Source: Borrelia miyamotoi
GTDB lineage: Bacteria > Spirochaetota > Spirochaetia > Borreliales > Borreliaceae
Length of the DNA stretch: 64,000 nt
Reading direction: 5' to 3'
Assembly (NCBI RefSeq): GCF_019668505.1
Contig: NZ_AP024371.1
Span: 806,001-870,000, forward strand
Shown here: piece after piece, positions 9,399 to 17,739 of the stretch
How positions within the stretch are numbered: the first letter of the stretch is position 1
Layout of the letters: the number at the start of each line of letters is the position of its first letter
The notes under the pieces: model-generated
The model's input: the letters and a program-made list of their open reading frames with translations, nothing else
Told to the model about the DNA's origin: nothing
The model's database searches: none
Program-made: the position numbers and the translations under genes

Positions 9399-10064
9399 TT
9401 ATAGTTTAGGCATAAATTCTTGTTGTTTTTGTATTTTGTTTAGCTTTATCTCGTCATTTTGCATTATATCGTGTAGTACTGTATAGTTGCTTTGGTTTAA
9501 TGCGTTTAAGCTTAAGATTTCATTGTTTCTAGTTGTATTTATTTTATATTGAAAGTAAATATTGTATTCGTTTAAGCTTTGACCTGCCTTTAAGTTTGAT
9601 TTTGCAAATACAATTGGTTCTATTATGTCAATGTACATGTTTATTTTGTTATGTTTTTTATAATCTTCAAATTTTTCTGCATAATAAACCAAAGTTTTTT
9701 GAATTGGTATGTTTTTATATAATATGTTTTTTATTGCTTTAAATTTTATGTTATTGGAGAATTTATTTACTATATTGATTTCTGATTCATCAAAACTGAA
9801 TTGTAATATGTAAATATTTTTGTTTGCTAGATCCTTTGTGATATAGTCAATCATTTCAAATATTATTTGTTTTTTCTTAAAATGTGAACCTATGTAAATT
9901 TGTGATAAGTTATTGGCATGACATATTTTTGAATATTCTTTTGAAAAAAAATATACCTTGCTAGGGGATATTGTAAAACAGGTGTTATAAGCATAAAGTG
10001 TCATTTGGGATAAATTGATTGCAAGTAGATAGCATAATATAAGTTTTTTAGTAAGTGGTTTCAC
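9399..10064 (-). CDS. flgA: FlgA-like P-ring assembly chaperone, apparently short at the C-terminus
   Basis: 221 residues with a signal peptide (about 25 residues, ending near LYA). The match is to the SAF part of FlgA: EPIVFAKSNLKAGQSLNEYNI resembles the family pattern 'P.vvA...l..G..l...di'. FlgA helps FlgI assemble into the P-ring, which fits its place between flgG and flgI. The protein stops (at MPKL) where other FlgA proteins continue with a last beta-rich segment of some 50 residues. The start is GTG overlapping the flgG stop by one base. The family call is moderate. Confidence 0.62.
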   Translation of the reverse strand: MKPLTKKLILCYLLAINLSQMTLYAYNTCFTISPSKVYFFSKEYSKICHANNLSQIYIGSHFKKKQIIFEMIDYITKDLANKNIYILQFSFDESEINIVNKFSNNIKFKAIKNILYKNIPIQKTLVYYAEKFEDYKKHNKINMYIDIIEPIVFAKSNLKAGQSLNEYNIYFQYKINTTRNNEILSLNALNQSNYTVLHDIMQNDEIKLNKIQKQQEFMPKL

Positions 10065-10858
10065 TACCTTTTTAAGTTATTGGCAATTCCTAGCATATTA
10101 TCTGAGGTTTGAATTGCTTTTGAGTTTACCTCATAGGCCCTTTGTGCAACGATCATTGTTACTAGTTCGTCTGCAATTGATACATTTGACATTTCAAGAA
10201 TTCCTTGTCTTAGTTTACCCATTCCGTTACTTCCCGGTGTTCCTGATATTTCTTCTCCAGAACCAATTGTTTCTTTAAAGATGTTATTTCCAATTGCATT
10301 TAGACCTGATGGGTTGATGAATCGTATAATTTCTATTTGTCCAAGTTCAATTGGAGCAGGATTTTCATCAACTTTTACAGAGATTATTCCTTCTTCAGAT
10401 ATTGCAATGGAATCTTTTATATATCCTTCAGGAAAGGATATATCAGGTAACAATTTGTATCCTTGACTTGTTACAAGCGCTCCATTTGAGTCAATTTTAA
10501 ATGAACCATCTCTGGTATATCCGTAGGTACCATCTGGGAGAAGAACCTTGTAAAATCCGTCACCTTCAATTGCAATATCAGTGTTTAAATTGGTGGCCTG
10601 CAACTTTCCTTGTTCAAAGATTCTGTGTGTTGCTGATACTTTTGTTCCGTGTCCAACTTGGTTGCCAATAGGCCTTACTGTATCCTCAGTTGCAGGGGTT
10701 CCTGCCCTTCTTTGTGTTTGGTATATTAGATCTTCAAATTCAGCTCTTATCTTTTTAAATCCTGTGGTATTTACATTTGAAAGATTGTTTGCAATTGTGT
10801 CCACATTATATTGTTGTGCTTTCATTCCGCTGGCTGCTGTCCAGAGTGCTCTCATCAT
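10064..10858 (-). CDS. flgG: Flagellar distal rod protein FlgG
   Basis: 264 residues with the rod/hook signature at the N-terminus (ALWTAASGM, then NNLSNVNTTGFKK) and the matching C-terminal coiled-coil motif ELVTMIVAQRAYEVNSKAIQT. The full length matches FlgG (about 260). It forms the distal rod of the periplasmic flagellum. It follows flgF by 12 bases and overlaps flgA by one, so the three are one transcript. Confidence 0.96.
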   Translation of the reverse strand: MMRALWTAASGMKAQQYNVDTIANNLSNVNTTGFKKIRAEFEDLIYQTQRRAGTPATEDTVRPIGNQVGHGTKVSATHRIFEQGKLQATNLNTDIAIEGDGFYKVLLPDGTYGYTRDGSFKIDSNGALVTSQGYKLLPDISFPEGYIKDSIAISEEGIISVKVDENPAPIELGQIEIIRFINPSGLNAIGNNIFKETIGSGEEISGTPGSNGMGKLRQGILEMSNVSIADELVTMIVAQRAYEVNSKAIQTSDNMLGIANNLKR

Positions 10859-10870
10859 AAACTAATCTCC

Positions 10871-11719
10871 TTAAAACTTTCCAATTTCATTAATTAATTT
10901 ACCAAGAAGTGAATCCTCGGTTTGTATTATTTTTTGATTTGCTTCATAAGCTCTGTTGACTGTAATCATTGATACCATTTCGTTAATAGCATTTACATTT
11001 GATCCTTCTAAGGCACCAGTTTCAATTTTGGGCCTTGAGTTTATTGCAATATCTTTAGCTTCTCCAGATATTTCTGTGCTGTTCCAAAGTGAGCTTCCTT
11101 GCTTTTTTAAAAATCTTGGTTTTTCAAAATTTACAATTTTTAGGTTATCAAGGAGTTCATAGTTTTCCCAAGAATTTTCATGTTCACTTACAAGTCTTTT
11201 AGGATTTTCTTCAAATGTTGTATTATGAAATATTTGTCCTTGATCTGTTATTTTGAAGTTATTATGTTTTAGGTGTATGTACCCCTTTTCCCCAATCACA
11301 GGATATCCATCTTTTGTGACCAGTATACCTTCTTTCCCTAGTGTAAAAGAACCATTTCTTGTATATCTTGATCCCTCTGGTGTTTGAACAACAAAAAAGC
11401 CTTCATTGGTTAATGCTAAATCAAGAGGATTTCCAGTGATTTTTAGTGGTCCTTGCTCAAAGGAAGTATATATTTCATTTTCTTCGACTCCTGTGCCAAT
11501 TTTGCCGACAACAGGAGCTGTTTCAAGGTATCCTTTAGGAAATTTGTAAAGGCCGTCGTCATTAACTCGCTTGATTAACATTTCAGGGAATGCTTTTTGT
11601 ATGGATAAATCTTTTTTATATCCCGTAAGATCAATATTTGCTAAATTATTAGCTATAACATCTAGTCTATATCTTTGTGCCATCATCCCGCTGGCAGCAG
11701 TATAAATTCCTCTTACCAA
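10871..11719 (-). CDS. flgF: Flagellar proximal rod protein FlgF (FlhO)
   Basis: 282 residues, a paralogue of FlgG in the same rod family: GIYTAASGMMAQ and NNLANIDLTGYKKD at the N-terminus, and MVSMITVNRAYEANQKIIQT at the C-terminus. Borrelia annotation often calls it FlhO. The start is TTG at 11719 with GGGGA about 8 bases upstream. It is the first gene of flgF-flgG-flgA and has a good promoter match upstream. Confidence 0.93.
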   Translation of the reverse strand: MVRGIYTAASGMMAQRYRLDVIANNLANIDLTGYKKDLSIQKAFPEMLIKRVNDDGLYKFPKGYLETAPVVGKIGTGVEENEIYTSFEQGPLKITGNPLDLALTNEGFFVVQTPEGSRYTRNGSFTLGKEGILVTKDGYPVIGEKGYIHLKHNNFKITDQGQIFHNTTFEENPKRLVSEHENSWENYELLDNLKIVNFEKPRFLKKQGSSLWNSTEISGEAKDIAINSRPKIETGALEGSNVNAINEMVSMITVNRAYEANQKIIQTEDSLLGKLINEIGKF

Positions 11720-11752
11720 ATTAAATCCCCATTATTTTTACTTGTATAACTA

Positions 11753-11781
11753 ATTCTATCACTAAAATCATTGTATATCAA
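11753..11781 (-). promoter_or_regulatory. Sigma-70 promoter of flgF-flgG-flgA
   Basis: Minus strand: TTGATA, 17 bases, TAGAAT, ending 33 bases before the flgF TTG. It lies in the 250-base divergent gap with the DUF2147 gene. Borrelia motility genes are known to use the housekeeping sigma factor, which fits. Confidence 0.5.
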
Positions 11782-11883
11782 TTCTAATCTATTTATTATT
11801 TATATTTATGTTTATTTTGATATAAACAGTTTGAAACATCGATTTTTGAATAACTTAAGTTGTATGATGATAAGTTATTTCTT

Positions 11884-11912
11884 TTGCAAAAAGCATAAAA
11901 TAAATGTATAAT
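11884..11912 (+). promoter_or_regulatory. Sigma-70 promoter of the DUF2147 gene
   Basis: TTGCAA, 17 bases, TATAAT, ending 57 bases before the ATG at 11970. Good hexamers at ideal spacing, in the divergent gap shared with flgF. Confidence 0.55.
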
Positions 11913-11969
11913 TTGCTTTTATTATAGTCTATTTAAATTCTTGATTCAGATATTAATTTAGGAGTTTTT

Positions 11970-12509
11970 ATGAGTAATAATTTGTTAAAAATTATATTTT
12001 TTTTATTTTGTTTTTCGTTTTTTGCGTTTGCAGAGTCTGAAAAAACAGAGGATGAAAAAGATGGTAGTGAAGTTTTAGGATATTGGGTTGGATATGATGA
12101 TAGTACAAATATTAAAAATTCTGTAATTTATGTTTATAAGCACGATGATAAAGTTTATGGTAGAATTTTAAATGTAATAAAGGATGGTAAGGTGTATGAT
12201 ATTAATAATCCTTCTGGTTCTAAAGTTGTGGGTTTTGAGCATTTAAGCACTGAAGGTCTTGATTTTATGTGGGGACTTAGGTATATTAAATCTGCTGATA
12301 AATGGGATTATGGAAAAATTATTGATCCTAAGAACGGTAAGATTTATACTTCTGAGATGAGAGTGGATTCAAAAACAGGTAATCTTGTTACTAAGGGCAA
12401 GGTGTGGGTTTTTGGTAGGAGTAAGGTTTGGACAAGAGCTAAAGAAGATGAAGTGCCAAGTTTAAATGTAGAAGGCATAATCCCAGAGCCTCCTGTAACA
12501 GAGAGATAG
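11970..12509 (+). CDS. Exported DUF2147 family protein
   Basis: 179 residues with a clear signal peptide (hydrophobic 5-20, AFA cleavage after about residue 21), so periplasmic. The body matches DUF2147: GYWVGYDD, then VYGRILNV, GLRYIKSADKWDYGKIIDPKNGKIYTS split by short loops, and a final KVWTR. DUF2147 proteins form a small beta-barrel of unknown function. GGAG 7 bases upstream supports the ATG. It has its own promoter and is followed after 26 bases by apt. Confidence 0.85.
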   Translation: MSNNLLKIIFFLFCFSFFAFAESEKTEDEKDGSEVLGYWVGYDDSTNIKNSVIYVYKHDDKVYGRILNVIKDGKVYDINNPSGSKVVGFEHLSTEGLDFMWGLRYIKSADKWDYGKIIDPKNGKIYTSEMRVDSKTGNLVTKGKVWVFGRSKVWTRAKEDEVPSLNVEGIIPEPPVTER

Positions 12510-12535
12510 ATATTTATGTTTTGTGGGAAATCTCA

Positions 12536-13066
12536 ATGAAAGATAAAACGGGATATTATGATAAGTTTATTATGAAAGTTCCTAACTTTCCAAAGGAAGG
12601 TATACTTTTTTATGATATTACTAATGTTTTACTAAAAGTAGAAGCATATAAGTCTTTAGTGAGAGATGTGCATGCTTTTTATTCAACAAGAAAAATTGAT
12701 TGTATTGCTGCTATTGAATCAAGAGGATATCTTATTGGTGCGCCTTTGGCTTTAAAAATGAGTTTACCTCTTTTGTTAATTCGAAAAGAAGGTAAGCTTC
12801 CAAGACAAGTTTTAAAAGAGAAATATGAGCTTGAATATGGATTTAGCAGTATTGAAATACATAAGGATGATGTTAAACAACATTCAAATATTTTGTTGGT
12901 CGATGACATTTTGGCTACTGGAGGGACTTTGAAAGCAGCTGCTATGTTGCTTGAAAAGGCAGGTGGGATAGTTTCTGATATATTTTGTTTCATTGAGCTT
13001 GTAGGCATAAATGGTCGAGGTATTTTGAGGGAATATAGTTTTAATTCTCTTGTTAAGTATTCTTGA
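12536..13066 (+). CDS. apt: Adenine phosphoribosyltransferase
   Basis: A 176-residue PRTase that turns adenine plus PRPP into AMP, important in an organism that salvages purines. The PRPP-binding motif ILLVDDILATGGT sits at residues 119-131 and the family motif AIESRGYLIGAP at 59-70. I place the start at ATG 12536 rather than an upstream TTG at 12521, because the family begins just before the 'PNFPKEGI' stretch. Length is typical (about 170-180). Confidence 0.95.
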   Translation: MKDKTGYYDKFIMKVPNFPKEGILFYDITNVLLKVEAYKSLVRDVHAFYSTRKIDCIAAIESRGYLIGAPLALKMSLPLLLIRKEGKLPRQVLKEKYELEYGFSSIEIHKDDVKQHSNILLVDDILATGGTLKAAAMLLEKAGGIVSDIFCFIELVGINGRGILREYSFNSLVKYS

Positions 13067-13120
13067 TATTATAATTACTTTTTAGTAAATAAATTTGAAT
13101 TATTAATTGAATTTGAGTGA

Positions 13121-13149
13121 TTGACTTTAAATTTTATTAAATTTATAAT
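13121..13149 (+). promoter_or_regulatory. Sigma-70 promoter of the rplU-prp-rpmA-obgE cluster
   Basis: TTGACT, 17 bases, TATAAT, near consensus with ideal spacing, 37 bases before the rplU ATG. One of the strongest promoter matches in the window, as expected for ribosomal proteins. Confidence 0.75.
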
Positions 13150-13185
13150 GCCTTAGTTTAAACATTGAGGGGGTTGAATTGTATT

Positions 13186-13500
13186 ATGTATGCGTTGTTG
13201 GAAATAAAGGGTAAGCAGTATAAAGCTGTTATGGGAGAAATATTAAAGATAGATAAGATTGAAGCCAATGAAGGGGATAAATTAGAATTTGACAGTGTAA
13301 TGCTTGTTAATAAGGGTGGTGATGTAAAAATAGGAAAACCTTATATTTTTGGTTCTTGTGTAAAATGTACTTATGTAGAAGCTAAAAAAGATAAAAAGGT
13401 TATTTCTTACAGATATAGGAGAAGAAAGTCAAGTGAGAGAAAAGTTGGTCATCGTCAATCTTATTCATATATTTTAGTTGACAACATAATTGTTAGTTAG
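13186..13500 (+). CDS. rplU: 50S ribosomal protein L21
   Basis: 104 residues, typical for bL21: [16 protein letters not shown] at the N-terminus and the basic [21 protein letters not shown] segment that contacts 23S rRNA. I take ATG 13186 as the start because L21 proteins begin at this point; a GAGGGGG tract lies about 14 bases upstream, slightly far. It is the first gene of the classic L21-Prp-L27-Obg group, and its stop overlaps the GTG of prp by one base. Confidence 0.95.
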   Translation: MYALLEIKGKQYKAVMGEILKIDKIEANEGDKLEFDSVMLVNKGGDVKIGKPYIFGSCVKCTYVEAKKDKKVISYRYRRRKSSERKVGHRQSYSYILVDNIIVS

Positions 13501-13832
13501 TGATTAATATTTTAATAAAAACCCATAATAATGTGGTTATCTATATTTTAGCTAATGGACATGCACAAGGAAATGGTTATGTAAACATAGTTTGTGCTTC
13601 ATTTTCTTTTATTTTAAGGACTTTTTTAAGTATTCTTGATTGTGAGGAAGAAAATTTTATTGTGGATAATTCTTTAAGAGGTTACTTGAAATTTGAGGCT
13701 TCTTTTGGGAATTTGAATAAGCAGAGTCTTTTTTATTATAGTAGGTTTTTAATACAAGGTGTAAAGGATTTGTGCTTTGAATATCCTTATGATATTAAAT
13801 TAATTTTGGAGGAAACTAGTGGCAACAAGTAA
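13500..13832 (+). CDS. prp: Ribosomal-processing cysteine protease Prp family
   Basis: 110 residues. The Prp signature is visible: NGHAQGNG with H21 as catalytic histidine and C32 in IVCASFSF as the nucleophile, at family-like spacing. In Firmicutes Prp removes an N-terminal extension from L27. Here L27, encoded next door, begins directly at the mature sequence, so the substrate is unclear. The gene uses a GTG start overlapping rplU and its last 14 bases overlap rpmA. Family call is firm; role is open. Confidence 0.8.
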   Translation: MINILIKTHNNVVIYILANGHAQGNGYVNIVCASFSFILRTFLSILDCEEENFIVDNSLRGYLKFEASFGNLNKQSLFYYSRFLIQGVKDLCFEYPYDIKLILEETSGNK

Positions 13833-14064
13833 AAGTGGTGGTAGTTCTAAGAATGGAAGAGATTCTATATCTAAGAGGCTTGGTGTTAAGAGGAGTGGTG
13901 GACAATTTGTGAAGGCTGGAGAAATAATTGTGCGTCAAAGAGGTACAAAATTTCATCAAGGTAAAAATGCTGGACTTGGCAGAGATTATACAATATTTGC
14001 ATTAAAGGATGGTATAGTAGAGTTTAAAACTTTTAAGGGCCGAAAGTATATAAATATTGTTTAA
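13819..14064 (+). CDS. rpmA: 50S ribosomal protein L27
   Basis: 81 residues: [21 protein letters not shown], then [26 protein letters not shown], the usual bL27 pattern. The flexible N-terminus reaches into the peptidyl-transferase centre. No Firmicute-type leader peptide is encoded; the start is GTG with GGAGG 7 bases upstream, inside the end of prp. Length matches the E. coli form. Confidence 0.97.
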   Translation: MATSKSGGSSKNGRDSISKRLGVKRSGGQFVKAGEIIVRQRGTKFHQGKNAGLGRDYTIFALKDGIVEFKTFKGRKYINIV

Positions 14065-14089
14065 TACTATTGTCATAGTTGAGGTTGAT

Positions 14090-15073
14090 TTGCATACATT
14101 TAAAGATTCTTTAAACATAACTGTATCTTCAGGTGATGGAGGTTCAGGTTCTATTTCTTTTTTGCGAGAAAGGTTTAAAGCTAAAGGGGGTCCTGATGGT
14201 GGTAATGGAGGAAGAGGTGGAAATGTAATTTTTAAGGTCAAAACCAATCTTAAGACTTTATCTCTTTATAGAAATGGTCAGCGACTTTCTGCTAGTGATG
14301 GTAAGCCTGGGATGGGTTCTAAAAAAAGCGGAGCTTCTGGTGAAAATTTAGTTGTTTTTGTTCCTCCGAATACTCGTGTTTATGATGCTGTTACCGATTC
14401 TGTGTTGTTTGAACTTCAAAGCTTTGATGAAGAAGTAATTATTTTAAAGGGTGGAAGAGGTGGGCTTGGTAATGCAAATTTTAAAAGTTCTACAAGAAGG
14501 ACTCCAAGATTTGCTCAGCCTGGAGAATCTGGTATGACCTTGAATTTGCGTCTTGAATTATCATTAATAGCTGATATTGGGATTGTTGGACTTCCTAATG
14601 CAGGAAAATCTTCTCTTATTTCTACAATAACTGCTTCAAAGTCAAAAGTTGCAAATTATCCTTTTACTACTAGGGTTCCACATCTTGGTGTGATTAAGTC
14701 TTGTTGCGATGATTTAGTGATTGCTGATGTGCCTGGGATAATAGAAGGTTCGAGTCGGGGGTTGGGTCTTGGGTTTGAATTTTTAAGACATATTTCAAAT
14801 ACCAAAGTTTTAGTCTTTTTGATTGATGTTGCTAGTAATAATTTTTTGAGTGATTATAAGATTCTTTTTAATGAGCTTGGTAAATATAATGTTGAGTTTT
14901 TAAGCAAGAAGCGAGTAATTGTTGCTAATAAACTTGATTTAGATGGTGCAGTTGATGGATTTAATGAACTAAAAAGAGCTTTAGAAAGTGAAAGAATTTT
15001 AGGAATTTCTATTTATGAGAATAGAGGAATAAATGAGCTTGTTAGTGAGCTTTTTACTTTATCAGAAATTTGA
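14090..15073 (+). CDS. obgE: Obg-family GTPase ObgE/CgtA
   Basis: About 327 residues: glycine-rich Obg domain (1-155; GDGGSGS, GGPDGGNGGRGG), then a G domain with G1 GLPNAGKS (167-174), switch region NYPFTTRVPHLG, G3 DVPGI and G4 NKLD. It aids late 50S assembly. The C-terminal TGS-like or OCT extension of some Obg proteins is absent. I favour a TTG start at 14090 preceded by GAGG, since upstream codons do not fit the family; other starts are possible. Confidence 0.94.
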   Translation: MHTFKDSLNITVSSGDGGSGSISFLRERFKAKGGPDGGNGGRGGNVIFKVKTNLKTLSLYRNGQRLSASDGKPGMGSKKSGASGENLVVFVPPNTRVYDAVTDSVLFELQSFDEEVIILKGGRGGLGNANFKSSTRRTPRFAQPGESGMTLNLRLELSLIADIGIVGLPNAGKSSLISTITASKSKVANYPFTTRVPHLGVIKSCCDDLVIADVPGIIEGSSRGLGLGFEFLRHISNTKVLVFLIDVASNNFLSDYKILFNELGKYNVEFLSKKRVIVANKLDLDGAVDGFNELKRALESERILGISIYENRGINELVSELFTLSEI

Positions 15074-15130
15074 TAGAATTATTTCCTCTTTTTTAGAGGC
15101 TTATAATGGATGTATTAAGATAGGAGATTT

Positions 15131-15703
15131 ATGCGAATAGCAATATTGGGTGGTACTTATAATCCTGTTCATATTGGACATATGTTTTTGGCAAAGGAGA
15201 TAGAACACTTTCTAAGTGTTGATAAAATCATATTTATTCCTACTCATAAACCTGTTCATAAGCGTATTGAAAGTATCAGCGTTAAAGATAGAATTGAAAT
15301 GCTTAAATTGGCAATACAGCATGAAAGTAAGATGTTTGTTGATGAATGTGACATAATCAATGGTGGAATAACTTATACTGTTGATACTATTGCTTGTATT
15401 AAGAATAAATATATTTATGATGAGATCTATTTGATAATTGGTGATGATCTTTTTAAGGATTTTGATTCGTGGAAGAATCCAGAGGTAATAGTTGAATCTG
15501 TTAATCTTGTGATAGTTCACAGGATTTACAATGAAGAAATAATTAGTCGGTTTAAACATACTTATATTAATAATAAAATATTTCCTATTTCTTCTTCAGA
15601 GATTAGAAGTAGGATTGAAAAAGGGCTACCTGTTGATTATTTACTTCCCTTTGACGTTTTGCAATATATTAAAAATAATAATTTATATGTTAAAGGTAAA
15701 TAA
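15131..15703 (+). CDS. nadD: Nicotinate-nucleotide adenylyltransferase
   Basis: 190 residues with the nucleotidyltransferase motif [11 protein letters not shown] (7-17) and the C-terminal [13 protein letters not shown] motif. It makes deamido-NAD from nicotinate mononucleotide and ATP. AGGAG 6 bases upstream supports the ATG. The gene ends immediately before the TTG of the next gene, with no gap. Confidence 0.94.
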   Translation: MRIAILGGTYNPVHIGHMFLAKEIEHFLSVDKIIFIPTHKPVHKRIESISVKDRIEMLKLAIQHESKMFVDECDIINGGITYTVDTIACIKNKYIYDEIYLIIGDDLFKDFDSWKNPEVIVESVNLVIVHRIYNEEIISRFKHTYINNKIFPISSSEIRSRIEKGLPVDYLLPFDVLQYIKNNNLYVKGK

Positions 15704-16888
15704 TTGAGAAAAGAATTATTTTTTTTAGTTTTAATTATTTTAATAATTCTTGGTATTATAATTTTCTTTGTTGATAGTTCTAAAAGAGAGCAAATATATT
15801 TTGAGTTGAATGCTAAGAATAATATTAGTTTTTTATTTTTAATAGAAGATGATAATGCTAGTCTTTTGAGTATGCAAGAGATTTTTATTAATATGAAAAC
15901 AGGAAATATTGGATTTTTAGATATTCCTGTTTATACAGGTTATGAGGATTTAAAAGGGAATGTGTCTTGGTTTGAAGATTTATATAAAAAAAATAGCTTT
16001 AGTGAATTTTTGTCTAAAATATTTAGACAGTTAAATCATGAATCTGATTATTATATTCGTTTTAAAAAGAATAATTTTTTAAAATTTATTGACTATATTG
16101 GTGGCGTACAACTTCTTGTTAAAAACTCTGTTAAAGTATATAATCTGGCACGTCCTGTCTTAATACCTTCTGGTAATTCTTTTTTTGATGGAGATAAATC
16201 TTATGATTATTTGAGTTATTTCAGAGATATTGCTTCTTATAGTGAAAGATTTGAATTTTTTAAGGAATTTTTTAAAAAATTCTTGGCACAATTTTCTGAT
16301 TTTAAAGAAGAGCATGATTATTTATCTAAAATGTATTTCATGTTAGATACTAATCTTTCTGAAATTATATTTAAGTATATTTTTGCCAATTATAAAATAA
16401 ATAATGAGAAACTTATTTTTATTAATATTAAGGGTCAAGAAGAAACACTTAAGGATAATGATGATAATTTAATAAAAGTTATTTTCCCTTATTATGGGGG
16501 AGCTGTTCTTAAGGAGTCAATAGAAAATTTGAATAGAGATTTAATAGGTGAAACTAAGAATGAGGATGCAATAAAAGTTGTTGTTTTAAATGGAACTAAA
16601 ACAGCTGGACTTGCAAGGAATGCGGCTGATATTTTCAAATCTTTTAAATTTAAGGTTGTAAGGTTTGGCAATGCAGATAGTCATAATTATTCTCATACTT
16701 TAATAATAAATAATTCGGATAATTTAGAAATAGCCATTAAAGTTGGGGATGTGATTAGAGCAAAAAACATTAAACCATCTTCTGAATTTCATATAGATAC
16801 TTTAGGACTTGATGTACCCGATATGATTCCTGATGTAATAGTCATTTTGGGAGATGATTTTGATGGGAGATACGTTAAAAACAAATAA
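15704..16888 (+). CDS. LCP-like / LytR C-terminal domain membrane-anchored protein
   Basis: 394 residues: N-terminal transmembrane anchor (5-25), then a region resembling a divergent LytR-CpsA-Psr domain (FIDYIGGVQLLV, SGNSFFDGDKSYDYL) and a C-terminal LytR_C domain beginning KVVVLNGTKTAGLARNAADIF. LCP enzymes attach anionic polymers to peptidoglycan, but Borrelia has no teichoic acids and several usual LCP arginines are not evident, so a different role is likely. The TTG start abuts the nadD stop. The last 26 bases overlap the decayed rsfS. Confidence 0.72.
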   Translation: MRKELFFLVLIILIILGIIIFFVDSSKREQIYFELNAKNNISFLFLIEDDNASLLSMQEIFINMKTGNIGFLDIPVYTGYEDLKGNVSWFEDLYKKNSFSEFLSKIFRQLNHESDYYIRFKKNNFLKFIDYIGGVQLLVKNSVKVYNLARPVLIPSGNSFFDGDKSYDYLSYFRDIASYSERFEFFKEFFKKFLAQFSDFKEEHDYLSKMYFMLDTNLSEIIFKYIFANYKINNEKLIFINIKGQEETLKDNDDNLIKVIFPYYGGAVLKESIENLNRDLIGETKNEDAIKVVVLNGTKTAGLARNAADIFKSFKFKVVRFGNADSHNYSHTLIINNSDNLEIAIKVGDVIRAKNIKPSSEFHIDTLGLDVPDMIPDVIVILGDDFDGRYVKNK

Positions 16889-17207
16889 TCTTAAGAAGTT
16901 ATACGAGATGATATTTGATTTGTCGGAATTAATGTTTTGGGTATTAGTATTAGTTCTGTTTTTAATTGGGTAGATTTTTTATTATTGTTTTTTGTTTATC
17001 ATTTAAGCAAATGGAGGCTTTATATTCTGAGAGATTGGTTATAGTTCTTTAAGGAAAAATTTTAATTATTGTGATCAAAGCAAGGTGTTTGTTCATGATT
17101 TAACAATTATTTTGTGTAAAAATTTAATTATACATTTGATGAGTGCAAAGGTCGAGTATACTATGAGCTTGAAAATATATGAGATAGGGGAGAAGTTATT
17201 TAATTAG
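16863..17207 (+). pseudogene. rsfS: Decayed ribosome silencing factor RsfS (Iojap)
   Basis: Stretches of an RsfS protein occur in order but in different frames. An N-terminal part from ATG 16863 (LKKLYEMIFDLSEL) continues after a frameshift as NVLGISISSVFNWVDF, like the family 'vLDis..ss..dyF'. Later come VFVHDLTIIL and FDECKGRVYYELENI, then, after another shift, GEKLFN before a TAG at 17205. Total length (about 345 bases) equals that of an intact 115-residue gene. At least three frame changes make sequencing error unlikely. RsfS binds L14 and blocks subunit joining in starved cells. The nadD-LCP-rsfS order is the usual one. Confidence 0.82.
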
Positions 17208-17233
17208 AAAAAATAAAAATATCGCAATAATTA

Positions 17234-17262
17234 TTTACAAAAAATTAAAAATATTCTAGATT
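17234..17262 (+). promoter_or_regulatory. Possible promoter of spoVG
   Basis: TTTACA, 17 bases, TAGATT, ending 28 bases before the spoVG GTG, just after the decayed rsfS. Moderate match in an AT-rich setting. Confidence 0.33.
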
Positions 17263-17290
17263 TAAGACATGTATTTAGGGAGGCCTAGAG

Positions 17291-17581
17291 GTGAATATTA
17301 CAGACATAAGAATTAGGAAAGTTGAGAATAAAAATCCCGGTTCGAAATTATTGGCATATGTTACGGTTACTTTTGACGATTGTTTAGTTCTACATAATAT
17401 TAGGGTTATTAGGGGGCAAAAAGGTATTTTTATTGTTATGCCTAATAGAAGAACTAAAGTTGGAGAGTATAAGGACATTGTGCATCCTATTAATCAAAAT
17501 TTTAGAGAGATTTTGCAAACTGCTATTTTTAAGGAATATGTCAAGGAAAATCCTTCAAATCTTGCACTTGAATTAGGTTAG
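17291..17581 (+). CDS. spoVG: Nucleic-acid-binding regulator SpoVG
   Basis: 96 residues of the SpoVG family: [12 protein letters not shown], then [20 protein letters not shown] and [24 protein letters not shown] in pieces. In B. burgdorferi SpoVG binds DNA and RNA and controls several transcripts, including its own. The basic residues of the short alpha helix used for binding are preserved. The start is GTG at 17291 with GGGAGG 7 bases upstream. Confidence 0.96.
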   Translation: MNITDIRIRKVENKNPGSKLLAYVTVTFDDCLVLHNIRVIRGQKGIFIVMPNRRTKVGEYKDIVHPINQNFREILQTAIFKEYVKENPSNLALELG

Positions 17582-17590
17582 AAAATATTA

Positions 17591-17619
17591 TTGACAAAGT
17601 GTATTGTATTTTGTATTCT
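17591..17619 (+). promoter_or_regulatory. Sigma-70 promoter of tRNA-Gln and rplY
   Basis: TTGACA (perfect -35), 17 bases, TATTCT, starting 9 bases after the spoVG stop and ending 25 bases before the tRNA. A stable-RNA-like promoter that could also feed rplY, pth, tilS and ftsH. Confidence 0.7.
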
Positions 17620-17644
17620 TTTGGTTTGTGGATAATTAAGTATT

Positions 17645-17716
17645 TGGGACGTCGACAAGTGGTAAGTCACCTGGTTTTGGTCCAGGCATGCGAGGGTTCG
17701 AATCCTTCCGTCCCAG
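17645..17716 (+). tRNA. trnQ: tRNA-Gln (anticodon UUG)
   Basis: A 72-base cloverleaf: acceptor arms TGGGACG and CGTCCCA (17645-17651 with 17709-17715) plus discriminator G. The anticodon stem is CCTGG/CCAGG with loop TTTTGGT, giving anticodon TTG. The T arm contains the GGTTCGAATCC core. The 3' CCA is not encoded. It is the only tRNA I find in the window and lies between spoVG and rplY. Confidence 0.97.
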
Positions 17717-17739
17717 TATTTTATATTAGGAGTTTCATT

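Noticed and set aside
15084..15098. Small inverted repeat CCTCT/AGAGG before nadD as a terminator
   Set aside because: Only 5 bp of stem and no following T run; nadD has a good ribosome site and probably shares the obgE transcript.
16889..17290. A separate small gene in the gap before spoVG
   Set aside because: The open pieces match RsfS segments in order, so decay of one gene explains them better.
17599..17739. Longer reading frame upstream of rplY that would add 47 residues
   Set aside because: It runs through the tRNA-Gln gene; a TTG with AGGAG at 17740 gives the normal L25 start.
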